Of a stretch of DNA of 64,000 bases, positions 32,041 through 39,407 are shown one piece after another; within the stretch, counting starts at the first letter, position 1, and each line of letters starts with the position of its first letter. Made by a program: the position numbers and the translations under genes. This DNA is from Mycobacterium sp. 852002-51057_SCH5723018 (GTDB taxonomy: Bacteria; Actinomycetota; Actinomycetes; Mycobacteriales; Mycobacteriaceae), in contig NZ_LZIR01000111.1 in the NCBI RefSeq assembly GCF_001667035.1, forward strand, positions 62,001 through 126,000, written 5' to 3'. The notes beneath the pieces were generated by a model. It was not told the DNA's origin. It searched no databases and saw only the letters and a list, made by a program, of their open reading frames with translations.

Positions 32041-33495
32041 CTAGGGTCCGGCCCGCCCGTTCGCCCCGGGCACCCCGAGCAACGCGCCGCCGCCGCCGCC
32101 TTGCCCGACGATGCCGTCTACGAAATAGCTGTCACCGCCGCGGCCGCCGTTGCCGATCAGCTGGGCATTGCCGCCATCGCCGCCTCTTGACGGGGCACCA
32201 GGGGCGTCGATGTCAGCGGTCCCGGAACTCCCGCCGGGGCCGCCGTTACCGAGCAGGGCGGCATTGCCGCCGCGGCCGCCGGGGCCGGCCAGCGCTCCGC
32301 TGCCCCCGGTGCCGCCGGCGCCGCCCTGGCCGAACAGCCCAATAGCGTTGCCGCCGGCGCCACCGGTCCCACCAGGGGCGGAGAAGGATTGCCCCCCATT
32401 GCCGCCGCCACCGCCGTCGCCGAACAGCGCCCCACCGAGGCCGCCGGCGCCGCCGGCGCCGCCGCCGAGGATAAAGTTACCGGTGTCTTGCCCGCCGTCG
32501 CCGCCACGACCGCCATTGCCGATCAGCCCGGCATTCCCGCCGATGCCGCCATGCCCATCAGTACTGGCGACGCCGGCGGCGCCGCCGGCGCCGCCGTTGC
32601 CGCTCAGCATCCCACCGGCCCCGCCGTTCCCCCCGACATTGCCCAGATTGCCGATCCCGGCGGCGCCGCCCGCACCGCCGTCGCCGTTTAACAGGCCGCC
32701 GTGGCCGCCCTGTCCCCCGGCACCCCCGGTATTCAGGTTTACGGTACTGGTTGCGGAGCCGCCGGCGCCGCCGGCGCCGCCATGACCGAACAGTCCGATC
32801 GCGTCGCCGCCGGCGCCGCCTGTGCCGGCGACACCAGCAATCCCGCTTACTCGCCACGGCCCACCGGGGCCGCCCGGGCCACCGTTGCCGTACAACAGTC
32901 CTCCGGTGCCGCCGGCCCCGCCGTTGGCGTGGCCGGTGGAGGTGGTGATCGCACCGCCCGCGCCGCCACGGCCGCCGCCACCGATCAGCCCGGCGGCCCC
33001 GCCGGGGCCACCGGACTGGTTTGGCGCGCCGGAACCGCCGTCGCCTCCGTTGCCCCATAACAGGCCGCCGGCTCCACCGTTTTGCCCGGTTCCCGGCAGT
33101 CCGTTGGTGCCGTTGCCGATCAACGGACGCTGCAACAGCAGTTCGGTGGGTGTGTTGATCGCGTTGAGGACGTCTTGCTGCACGATCTGCCACGGGTTTG
33201 CCGTGGCAGCGGCGTTGGCAGCTTCGGTGCCGGCATACGCGCCGGCGGCCGCGTTCAGCGCCTGCACGAATTGCTGATGAAACGCGGATGCTTGGGCGCT
33301 GAGGCCCTGAAAGTCCAGGGCGTGCGACCCGAACAAGGCCGCCACGGCTTCCGATACCTCATCGGCGCCCGCAGCCAGCACGTTTGTCGTTGGGAGCGCG
33401 GCGGCCGCATTGGCCTCGCTGATTGTCGATCCGATATCGGCCAAACTCGTTGCGGCCGTGGATACTACGTCCGGTACCGCGAATACATATGACAT
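32041..33495 (-). CDS. PE_PGRS family protein 2
   Basis: A 484-residue PE_PGRS protein, paralogue of the one at 30194. PE domain MSYVFAVPDVVSTAATSLADIGSTISEANAAAA to residue about 95, with YAGTEAAN as the ESX secretion motif; then the same linker (LLLQRPLIGNGTNGLPG) and a long glycine-rich PGRS domain, closing with ALLGVPGANGRAGP. The PE domain and linker are strongly similar to copy 1, while the PGRS part differs in repeat arrangement and insertions. ATG 33495 has GGGAGG upstream. It belongs to duplication unit 2 and is flanked downstream by the broken copy of the 98-aa gene. Confidence 0.93.
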   Translation of the reverse strand: MSYVFAVPDVVSTAATSLADIGSTISEANAAAALPTTNVLAAGADEVSEAVAALFGSHALDFQGLSAQASAFHQQFVQALNAAAGAYAGTEAANAAATANPWQIVQQDVLNAINTPTELLLQRPLIGNGTNGLPGTGQNGGAGGLLWGNGGDGGSGAPNQSGGPGGAAGLIGGGGRGGAGGAITTSTGHANGGAGGTGGLLYGNGGPGGPGGPWRVSGIAGVAGTGGAGGDAIGLFGHGGAGGAGGSATSTVNLNTGGAGGQGGHGGLLNGDGGAGGAAGIGNLGNVGGNGGAGGMLSGNGGAGGAAGVASTDGHGGIGGNAGLIGNGGRGGDGGQDTGNFILGGGAGGAGGLGGALFGDGGGGGNGGQSFSAPGGTGGAGGNAIGLFGQGGAGGTGGSGALAGPGGRGGNAALLGNGGPGGSSGTADIDAPGAPSRGGDGGNAQLIGNGGRGGDSYFVDGIVGQGGGGGALLGVPGANGRAGP

Positions 33496-33802
33496 TCCGC
33501 GCCTCCCGCTGGTGTAGCGGCGTCTCGGCGACCGTCAGCGGCTTGGTGATCGCCGAGCCTGCGTTATGGATTCAAATCGTAGCGCGATCATCGAAAGCTC
33601 ATGATGGGATCAGAGCGAATTCCTGATCGCCGCACCGCAATCACGCATACATCGCATGCTTCAAGCAATTACGCCATGCCGCTCTAAGGTACGCACACCG
33701 AACACCAAACCAGCTAAGGTCAAACTCATATGTTAGGCCGGTGTTCGTCGGCGGCACCGAAGAGGTCAACCGCTACCGGCCGTGCCGGTCGCCGCCCGCG
33801 CG
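33496..33802. other. Non-coding region between PE_PGRS 2 and TetR with a vestigial repeat
   Basis: About 300 bp without a plausible gene, less GC-rich than its surroundings around 33570-33730. At 33759-33781 the sequence AGAGGTCAACCGCTACCGGC matches the 3' end of the 98-aa gene (GAGGTCAAGCCGCTACCGGC in the copy at 31891-32029) except for one deleted base. This looks like a third scar of the same gene end, directly before the TetR stop. Promoter elements for PE_PGRS 2 presumably lie here but none is clear. Confidence 0.5.
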
Positions 33803-34462
33803 CTACTGCCCGATCTTGTTGCGAATGACGAATTCCCTTGCCTTGACGAGGAATTCGAGCTGGTCGCCGACCTGACGCAGCGGGTCGACGCTGTGGGTCG
33901 AGCGGGCCAGCACGATGGCGCCTTCCAGGGCGGCGATCGACGTCACCGCCAGCGAGGCGGCATCGTCGTCGTCGAAGCCGTCGTTGACGAATGCGCGGGT
34001 GAGGGCGGAACACCAGCGGCCCAGGATGGCGCCGGCCTCGCCGGACAAGTTGGGGTCGCCGCAGTCCGAGCCGATGGCCGCCGCCACCACGGGGCAGCCG
34101 GCGGCGAAGTCGCCCTCGGTGAGCAGCCGCTCCCAGTATTCGACGAATTCGCGCAGCAGGGCCCGGGCGCCCCAGCCGGCCGCGTCGTCGATCATCGCGG
34201 TGATGGACTCACCGGAGTACTGCAGCGCCTCGGTCAGGATCTGATTGCGTCCGTCGGGAAAGTGGTAGTAGACCGAGCCGCGCGGCGCCCCGCTGCGGGC
34301 GAGCACCTCGTCGATGGTCACCCCGGCGGCCCCGCGCTCGCGCATCACCTGGGCGGCGCTGAGCAACATCTTCTTGCGCGTGTCACAGCGCCTCGTCGGC
34401 GCGGCCTCCGGCTTTGCGTCGGTGATAGTTGGCACCGTCGTACCCCCCGCAGCCGGCGTCAT
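33803..34462 (-). CDS. TetR-family repressor (LmrA/YxaF-like)
   Basis: A 219-residue TetR regulator. After ~28 extra residues the helix-turn-helix reads AGVTIDEVLARSGAPRGSVYYHFPDGRNQIL, and the C-terminal domain has GCPVVAAAIGSD and FVNDGFDDDDAASLAVTSIAALEGAIVLARS, features of the LmrA/YxaF (TetR_C_31) group. ATG 34462 overlaps the TGA of an upstream 43-codon ORF in an ATGA junction, which suggests translational coupling. The promoter region ahead has two matched operators (34616-34640, 34751-34775). Its likely targets are itself and the divergent crotonase at 34796. Its 3' end is partly duplicated at 31812-31890. Confidence 0.9.
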   Translation of the reverse strand: MTPAAGGTTVPTITDAKPEAAPTRRCDTRKKMLLSAAQVMRERGAAGVTIDEVLARSGAPRGSVYYHFPDGRNQILTEALQYSGESITAMIDDAAGWGARALLREFVEYWERLLTEGDFAAGCPVVAAAIGSDCGDPNLSGEAGAILGRWCSALTRAFVNDGFDDDDAASLAVTSIAALEGAIVLARSTHSVDPLRQVGDQLEFLVKAREFVIRNKIGQ

Positions 34463-34590
34463 GCAGCGTGCGAATGCCGCAGTACCGGCCAGTGCATGCT
34501 ACGCGGGCTGAAGTGGAAGGGCGGACGCTTCAGGTCCGGCATCTGGCGGGTGAATTGGTAGCCCGCGACATTGAGCTCGATGATCCACAT
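34459..34590 (-). CDS. Micro-ORF of 43 codons translationally coupled to TetR
   Basis: ATG 34590 has a good ribosome site (GGGAGAG, about 5 bases upstream) and opens a frame of 43 codons whose TGA overlaps the TetR ATG (ATGA). The TetR gene has no ribosome site of its own. The predicted peptide begins MWIIELNVAGYQFTRQMPD and continues with a basic, His/Pro-rich tail (KRPPFHF, RHSHAA). I do not recognise it. It may be a real small protein or a leader that carries ribosomes to the TetR start. Confidence 0.6.
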   Translation of the reverse strand: MWIIELNVAGYQFTRQMPDLKRPPFHFSPRSMHWPVLRHSHAA

Positions 34591-34615
34591 GATTCTCTCC
34601 CGGGCCTGGGTGCGG

Positions 34616-34640
34616 CCAATGATTATGCTGAGAAGCATAT
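34616..34640 (-). promoter_or_regulatory. Operator/promoter for the micro-ORF and TetR
   Basis: On the minus strand ATATGC-N6-GCATAATC-ATTGG contains a palindrome (TTATGC-TGAGAA-GCATAT on the plus strand, 34623-34640) whose inner arm supplies a -10 CATAAT (34627-34622). A start point near 34615 would give a short leader before ATG 34590. The same composite element occurs inverted at 34751-34775. Confidence 0.62.
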
Positions 34641-34750
34641 AAAACATCAGTCAAGTAAGCAAATCTATTCCCTAAGTAAATTTGTCAGCTCTAAAGATGG
34701 AACTCAGCCGCTGTCGGCGGTCCCCTTCCGCGAGAACAGTGGCCCTAGTT

Positions 34751-34775
34751 TTATGCTCTTTTGCATAATCCTTGG
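34751..34775 (+). promoter_or_regulatory. Operator/promoter for the divergent crotonase
   Basis: TTATGC-TCTTTT-GCATAA (34751-34768) is a palindrome with the same half-sites and 6-bp spacing as the element at 34623-34640, and the match continues into GCATAATC-C-TTGGCC. CATAAT (34764-34769) serves as -10, giving a start near 34776 and a leader of about 20 bases before ATG 34796. The nearby TetR is the obvious candidate binder. Confidence 0.62.
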
Positions 34776-34795
34776 CCCTGCGGTTCACTGTGCCG

Positions 34796-35587
34796 ATGGA
34801 CCCGACCCTCGACACCGTGTCGCTGCAGCGCGACGGACACGTCCTGCTGATCGGCCTGAACCGGCCGCACAAACGCAACGCGTTCGATCGGGCGATGCTC
34901 GCCGACCTGGCCCGCGCTTATGGGCTGCTGGAATCCGACGCCTCCGCGCGGGCGGGCGTCCTGTTCGCGCACGGCGACCACTTCACCGCCGGCCTGGATC
35001 TCGTGGACGTCGGCCCCGCCATCGCGAGCGGGGAGTTGCCCATGCCGGGCGACGGCCGGGACCCTTGGCGGCTGGACGGGCCTTGGACCAAGCCGGTGGT
35101 CGCCGTCGCCCAGGGCTGGTGCATGACGCTGGGCATCGAACTGCTGCTGGCCGCCGACATCCGCATCGCGGCGGCCGGGACCCGGTTCACGCAGCTGGAG
35201 GTGCAGCGCGGGATCTACCCCTTCGGCGGTGCGACGATCCGGCTGCCCCGCGACGCGGGGTGGGGCAACGCCATGCGCTGGCTGTTGACCGGAGACGAGT
35301 TCGACGCCGCCGAGGCGCACCGCCTCGGGCTGGTCCAGGAGGTCGCCGACGACGCGGCGGCGGCCCTGGCCCGGGCCCGCGAGATCGCGCACACCATCGC
35401 CGACCGGGCCGCGCCGCTGGGCGTGCGAGCCACGCTGGCGTCGGCGCACCTGGCCCGCATGCAGGGCGAGGCGGCCGCGATCGAGCGGTTGCGCCCCGAC
35501 GTGGCCGCCCTGTTCGCCAGCGAGGACGCCGCCGAGGGCGTGCAATCCTTCGTCGAGCGCCGGCAGGCCCGCTTCCAGGGCCGCTAG
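34796..35587 (+). CDS. Enoyl-CoA hydratase/isomerase family protein
   Basis: A 263-residue crotonase: GLNRPHKRNAFD at the start, the first oxyanion segment DHFTAGLDLVDV, the second QGWCMTLGIELLLAADIRIAA and the QLEVQRGIYPFGGATIRLP region. The position often held by the second catalytic Glu is Val-Gln (LEVQRGI), so reaction type cannot be fixed. ATG 34796 (MDPTLDTVSLQRD) is preferred; GTG 34790 is possible. It is divergent from the TetR gene behind a matched operator. The convergent aldehyde dehydrogenase stop is 17 bp away. Confidence 0.87.
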   Translation: MDPTLDTVSLQRDGHVLLIGLNRPHKRNAFDRAMLADLARAYGLLESDASARAGVLFAHGDHFTAGLDLVDVGPAIASGELPMPGDGRDPWRLDGPWTKPVVAVAQGWCMTLGIELLLAADIRIAAAGTRFTQLEVQRGIYPFGGATIRLPRDAGWGNAMRWLLTGDEFDAAEAHRLGLVQEVADDAAAALARAREIAHTIADRAAPLGVRATLASAHLARMQGEAAAIERLRPDVAALFASEDAAEGVQSFVERRQARFQGR

Positions 35588-35604
35588 AGTTTTGCTCGGC
35601 CTCG

Positions 35605-37071
35605 CTACTCGAGGGTGTAGCCCATCGGCATCAGCACGCTCTTCTGCAGCGTGAAATGCTCGACGCCTTCCGGCCCGTTCTCGCGGCCGATGCCGGAGTT
35701 CTTGTAGCCGCCGAACGGGCAGCAGGGGTCGAAGGCGTACCAGTTGACCGCGTAGGTCCCGGTCCGGATCTTCTCCGAGATCTCGATGCCGCGCGGTACG
35801 TCGGAGGTCCATACGCTGCCGGCCAGGCCGTACACCGAGTCGTTGGCGATCTTGATCGCGTCCTCCTCGCTGTCATACGGGATGATGCTCAGCACCGGCC
35901 CGAAGATCTCCTCCTGGGCGATGGTCATCTTGTTGTCGACGTCGGCGAAAACCGTTGGCTGAACGAAGAACCCGTCGTTCAGGCCCTCGGGACGCCCGCC
36001 GCCGCAGACCAGCCGGGCGCCCTCCTCGATGCCCTTGGCGATGTAGCCCTCGACGCGGGCGCGCTGCTTCTCCGAGATCAGCGAGCCGATCTGGGCGGCG
36101 GGGTCCGACGGTGACCCCACCGGCAGCGCCTGCACGAAACCGGCCACCGCATCGACGATTTCGTCGTACCGCGAGCGCGGCGCCAGGATGCGGGTCTGGG
36201 CCACGCAGGCCTGCCCGGTGTTCATGATCCCGGAGAACACCAGCATCGGGATCGCGGCGGCGAGGTCGACGTCGTCCAGGACGATGGCCGCCGACTTGCC
36301 GCCGAGCTCCAGCGTGCAGGGCTTGAGCATCTCCGCGGCGCGGCGGCCGATTTCCTTGCCGACGGCGGAGCTGCCGGTGAAGGAGAAGATGTCGACTCCC
36401 GGGTTGGAGGTCAGCGCCTGGCCGGTCTCGATGCCGCCGGGGACCACCGACAGCACGCCCTCGGGCAGGCCGGCCTCGGCGAACGCCTCCGCCAAAGCGT
36501 TGGCGCTGAGCGGGGTTTCGGCGGCGGGCTTGAGCACCACCGTGCACCCCGCGAGCAGCGCCGGGCCCAACTTGTTGACGGCCAGGAACAGCGGCACGTT
36601 CCAGGCCACGATGGCGCCCACCACGCCGATCGGTTCGCGATGGACGATGGTCTGGCCGTAGGCGCCGTTGCGGATCTCGCGCCACTTGACCTGATCGACC
36701 GCGGGGCCGGCGAAGAAGTTCATCGCCCCCATCGAGCTCATCCAGTGCATCGTTTCGATGCCGGTCGGCGGCTGGCCAGTCTCGCCCGCGAGGAGCTGGG
36801 TGAACAGCTCCTTGCGCTCCTCCATCAACTTGAGCGCGTTGGCGATGACGGCCGCGCGCTCCTTCGGTGGCGTCGTAGGCCAGGGACCGTCGTCGAACGC
36901 CGCCCGGGCCGCGGCGACCGCGGCGTCGACGTCGGCCGCGCCGGCCAACGGCACCTTGCCGACGTACTCGCCGGTGGCCGGACAGTGCACCTCGATGACT
37001 TCCGAGGTCGACGGTTCCGTCCACCTGCCGCCGATGAAAAGTTTGTCGTATTCGGTCTTAACGTCGGTCAT
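35605..37071 (-). CDS. Aldehyde dehydrogenase (Rv0223c-type)
   Basis: A 488-residue NAD(P)-dependent aldehyde dehydrogenase. Motifs: VAWNVPLFLAVNKLGPALLAGC and LKPAAETPLSA in the coenzyme domain, FTGSSAVGKEIG as the NAD loop, catalytic Glu in TLELGGKSA and catalytic Cys in NTGQACVAQTRIL. The C-terminal FDPCCPFGGYKNSGIGRENG region is typical. Length equals M. tuberculosis Rv0223c (487) and the next gene is the Rv0224c-type methyltransferase, as there. The physiological aldehyde is unknown. Confidence 0.92.
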   Translation of the reverse strand: MTDVKTEYDKLFIGGRWTEPSTSEVIEVHCPATGEYVGKVPLAGAADVDAAVAAARAAFDDGPWPTTPPKERAAVIANALKLMEERKELFTQLLAGETGQPPTGIETMHWMSSMGAMNFFAGPAVDQVKWREIRNGAYGQTIVHREPIGVVGAIVAWNVPLFLAVNKLGPALLAGCTVVLKPAAETPLSANALAEAFAEAGLPEGVLSVVPGGIETGQALTSNPGVDIFSFTGSSAVGKEIGRRAAEMLKPCTLELGGKSAAIVLDDVDLAAAIPMLVFSGIMNTGQACVAQTRILAPRSRYDEIVDAVAGFVQALPVGSPSDPAAQIGSLISEKQRARVEGYIAKGIEEGARLVCGGGRPEGLNDGFFVQPTVFADVDNKMTIAQEEIFGPVLSIIPYDSEEDAIKIANDSVYGLAGSVWTSDVPRGIEISEKIRTGTYAVNWYAFDPCCPFGGYKNSGIGRENGPEGVEHFTLQKSVLMPMGYTLE

Positions 37072-37112
37072 GGCGCCACCCTACCCAAGCCGAAGCAAAA
37101 CGAGAACATGTT

Positions 37113-37883
37113 TCATTCTGGGCGCCGCAGCACCAGTACTAGATTGCTCACCACGAACTCGCGCAGCGCGGGGACCGATGTCAGCCACCACGCCCATCGT
37201 GGGTGGTAGCGGGGAAATGCCGCAGTGAGCGCGCCCGTGCTCGCCGCCCAGTCCAGGCCTTCGGCCGCGGACACTGCGAACAACGACGACCCGTAGTTGT
37301 TTTTGGCCGGATGACCGTGTTTGCGGGTGTAGCGCGCGGCGGCGCGGGCACCGCCCAGGTAGTGGGTCAGGCCCATCTCGTGACCCCCGAAGGGGCCCAG
37401 CCACACTGTGTAGGACAGCACGGCGAGCCCGCCCGGTTTGGTCACCCGCAGCATCTCGCCGCCGAGCTGCCACGGCCGCGGCACGTGCTCGGCGACGTTG
37501 GAAGACAGGCAGATGTCCACCGAGGCGTCGGCGAACGGCAGCGCCATGCCCGACGCCCGGACGAACCCGGCGGTCACTCGAGGGACAGTCGGCCCCGCCG
37601 CGTGCATCTCGCCAGGGTCCGGTTCGACCCCGATGTAGCGGACACCGGCGTCGGCGAACGCCGCCCCGAAATATCCCGGGCCGCCGCCGATGTCGAGCAG
37701 CGTGCGGCCCGCCGGTGGCTCGCCATGGATTCCGAGCCACAGGTCACCGACCATCGCCGCGGTGTCGGCAGCCAGTGCGCCATAAAAGCGGTCCGGGTCG
37801 GTTTGCTCGTAGCGGAACTCCGACAGCAGCCGCAGCGACCGGGCCAGCGTCGCCCGCCGCGCGAAAACGTCAGTGACGGCCAC
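37113..37883 (-). CDS. SAM-dependent methyltransferase (Rv0224c-type)
   Basis: A 256-residue class I methyltransferase with TLLDIGGGPGYFGAAFADAGVRYIGVEPD as the SAM-binding core, then ALPFADASVDICLSSNVAEHVPRPWQLGGEMLRVTKPGG, the pattern of UbiE/Methyltransf_11 enzymes. It matches Rv0224c in size and context. The acceptor is not known; proximity to envelope glycoconjugate genes suggests a cell-wall or polyprenol-linked substrate, but that is inference. GTG 37883 is the start. A long inverted repeat lies in its upstream region. Confidence 0.88.
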   Translation of the reverse strand: MAVTDVFARRATLARSLRLLSEFRYEQTDPDRFYGALAADTAAMVGDLWLGIHGEPPAGRTLLDIGGGPGYFGAAFADAGVRYIGVEPDPGEMHAAGPTVPRVTAGFVRASGMALPFADASVDICLSSNVAEHVPRPWQLGGEMLRVTKPGGLAVLSYTVWLGPFGGHEMGLTHYLGGARAAARYTRKHGHPAKNNYGSSLFAVSAAEGLDWAASTGALTAAFPRYHPRWAWWLTSVPALREFVVSNLVLVLRRPE

Positions 37884-37964
37884 CGGCCAACCCTACGGCC
37901 GGAGCGAAGTGCGCCGGGCAATTCACAGGGCCACACCGGTCCCTTGGCTGGGGATGGCGCACAA

Positions 37965-38037
37965 TTTGTCCACCTCGTAGCGACAGCGTGGCCCCGTCGC
38001 CTCGTTTCCCCGAGTTTGTCGCTGTTAGGTGGACAAA
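37965..38037. repeat. Long imperfect inverted repeat in a divergent intergenic region
   Basis: The left arm (37965-37985) starts TTTGTCCACCT and ends AGCGACA; the right arm (38017-38037) is its reverse complement at 18 of 21 positions, the only mismatches being a central 3-base block. The loop is 31 bases. It lies between the divergent methyltransferase and glycosyltransferase genes, where a terminator is not needed; it could be a small non-autonomous mobile element or a regulatory hairpin. Confidence 0.7.
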
Positions 38038-38099
38038 CGACACCCGTCTCCCGCCAGTGGCCAGTGTGGCCGGTGTGACCAAACCGCAGGCGTCCTAGC

Positions 38100-38242
38100 G
38101 CGGCGCGCATCGTCGCCGGGCTAGGGTCTGATTGCCCGCCTCCTCCTCGCGCCGCTCCGCGGCGCGCATCGTCGCCGGGCTGGGTCTGATTGCCCGCCTC
38201 CTCCTCGCGCCGCTCCGCGGCGCGCATCGTCGCCGGGCTAGG
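38100..38242. repeat. Tandem repeats (59 + 58 + 26 bp) before the glycosyltransferase
   Basis: A unit beginning GCGGCGCGCATCGTCGCCGG and containing TCTGATTGCCCGCCTCCTCC occurs at 38100-38158, again at 38159-38216 (one base shorter) and partially at 38217-38242, ending 10 bp before the glycosyltransferase ATG. A diverged single copy lies at 61089-61152, so this is a dispersed element that has expanded here. Confidence 0.85.
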
Positions 38243-38252
38243 CTGGCGAACA

Positions 38253-39407
38253 ATGTCTGCTCTCCGCACCGTACTGCTGTTGTGCTGGCGCGATACCGGC
38301 CATCCGCAGGGCGGCGGCAGCGAAGCCTACTTGCAGCGCGTCGGCGCTCAACTGGCCGCGTCGGGGGTCGCCGTCACGCTGCGCACCGCCCGCTATCCGG
38401 GCGCACCGAGGCGAGAGGTGATCGACGGCGTCAACATCAACCGCGCCGGCGGCCGGTACACGGTCTACGTCTGGGCGTTGCTGGCCATGGCGCTCGCGCG
38501 CTTCGGACTGGGTCCGCTGCGGCGGGTCCGGCCCGACGTGGTCGTGGACACCCAAAACGGCCTGCCGTTCCTGGCCCGGCTGGTGTACGGCCGGCGGGTG
38601 GTGGTGTTGGTGCACCACTGCCACCGCGAGCAGTGGCCGGTGGCAGGGCCGGTGCTGGGTCGGATCGGCTGGTTCGTCGAGTCGACGGTGTCGCCGCGGG
38701 TGAACCGGCGCAACCAGTACGTGACGGTGTCGCTCCCGTCGGCCCGCGATCTGGTCGCGCTGGGCGTCGGCAGCGGGCAGATCGCGGTGGTGCGCAACGG
38801 CCTCGACGGGGCGCCGGCGCAATCGTTGTCCGGCCCGCGCTCGGCGGCACCGCGCGTCGTCGTGCTGTCGCGGCTGGTGCCGCACAAACAGATCGAGGAC
38901 GCGCTGGAAGCGGTGGCGGCGCTGCGCTCGCGCATACCGGGCCTGCACCTCGACATCGTCGGCGGCGGCTGGTGGCGGCAGCGGCTCGTCGACCACGCGC
39001 AACGGTTGGGCATGTCCGACGCGGTGACCTTCCACGGTCACGTCGACGATGTGACCAAACACCGTGTGCTGCAAAGCGCCTGGGTGCACGTGCTGGCCTC
39101 CCGCAAGGAGGGATGGGGGCTGGCCGTCGTCGAGGCGGCCCAGCACAAGGTGCCCACCATCGGCTACCGCTCGTCCGGAGGGCTGTCCGATTCGATCGTC
39201 GACGGGGTGACCGGGATGTTGGTGGACGGCCACGCCGGGCTGGTGGACGGCCTGGAACGGCTGCTTTCCGATCCGGTGCTGCGCGATCAACTCGGCGCCA
39301 AGGCGCAGGCGCGCAGCGGCGAGTTCTCCTGGACGCAAAGCGCCGACGCGATGCGCAGCGTCCTGGAGGCGGCGCAGGCCGGCGAGTACGTCAGCGGCGT
39401 CGTCTAG
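38253..39407 (+). CDS. Glycosyltransferase family 4-type (Rv0225-type)
   Basis: A 384-residue GT-B glycosyltransferase, equal in length to M. tuberculosis Rv0225. N-terminal domain: LLCWRDTGHPQGGGSEAYLQRVG, with the glycine loop that contacts the nucleotide sugar. C-terminal Glycos_transf_1 domain: VVVLSRLVPHKQIEDALEAV, VTFHGHVDDVTKHRVLQSAWVHVLASRKEGWGLAVVEAA (EX7E-like region). No membrane helix. Acceptor unknown; in this neighbourhood a lipoglycan or glycolipid is likely. ATG 38253 is placed after the tandem repeats. Its last 17 bp overlap the convergent Rv0226c-type gene. Confidence 0.9.
   Translation: MSALRTVLLLCWRDTGHPQGGGSEAYLQRVGAQLAASGVAVTLRTARYPGAPRREVIDGVNINRAGGRYTVYVWALLAMALARFGLGPLRRVRPDVVVDTQNGLPFLARLVYGRRVVVLVHHCHREQWPVAGPVLGRIGWFVESTVSPRVNRRNQYVTVSLPSARDLVALGVGSGQIAVVRNGLDGAPAQSLSGPRSAAPRVVVLSRLVPHKQIEDALEAVAALRSRIPGLHLDIVGGGWWRQRLVDHAQRLGMSDAVTFHGHVDDVTKHRVLQSAWVHVLASRKEGWGLAVVEAAQHKVPTIGYRSSGGLSDSIVDGVTGMLVDGHAGLVDGLERLLSDPVLRDQLGAKAQARSGEFSWTQSADAMRSVLEAAQAGEYVSGVV

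Larger units (their letters stand above)
30037..33900. repeat. Tandem segmental duplication carrying two PE_PGRS genes
   Basis: Unit 1 (about 30037-31890) and unit 2 (about 31891-33900) have the same order: 3' end of the 98-aa gene, a PE_PGRS gene reading back towards it with 11-15 bp between stops, an upstream non-coding region, and the 3' end of the TetR gene. The outer copies (29882 gene, 33803 TetR) are intact; the two inner copies, meeting at about 31890, are fragments. The non-coding regions between PE_PGRS and TetR have diverged strongly, so the event is not recent. Confidence 0.72.

Noticed and set aside
30194-33495. CRISPR-like repetitive pattern
   Set aside because: The repeats are short, in-frame GGX codons of PGRS domains without regular spacers or cas genes.
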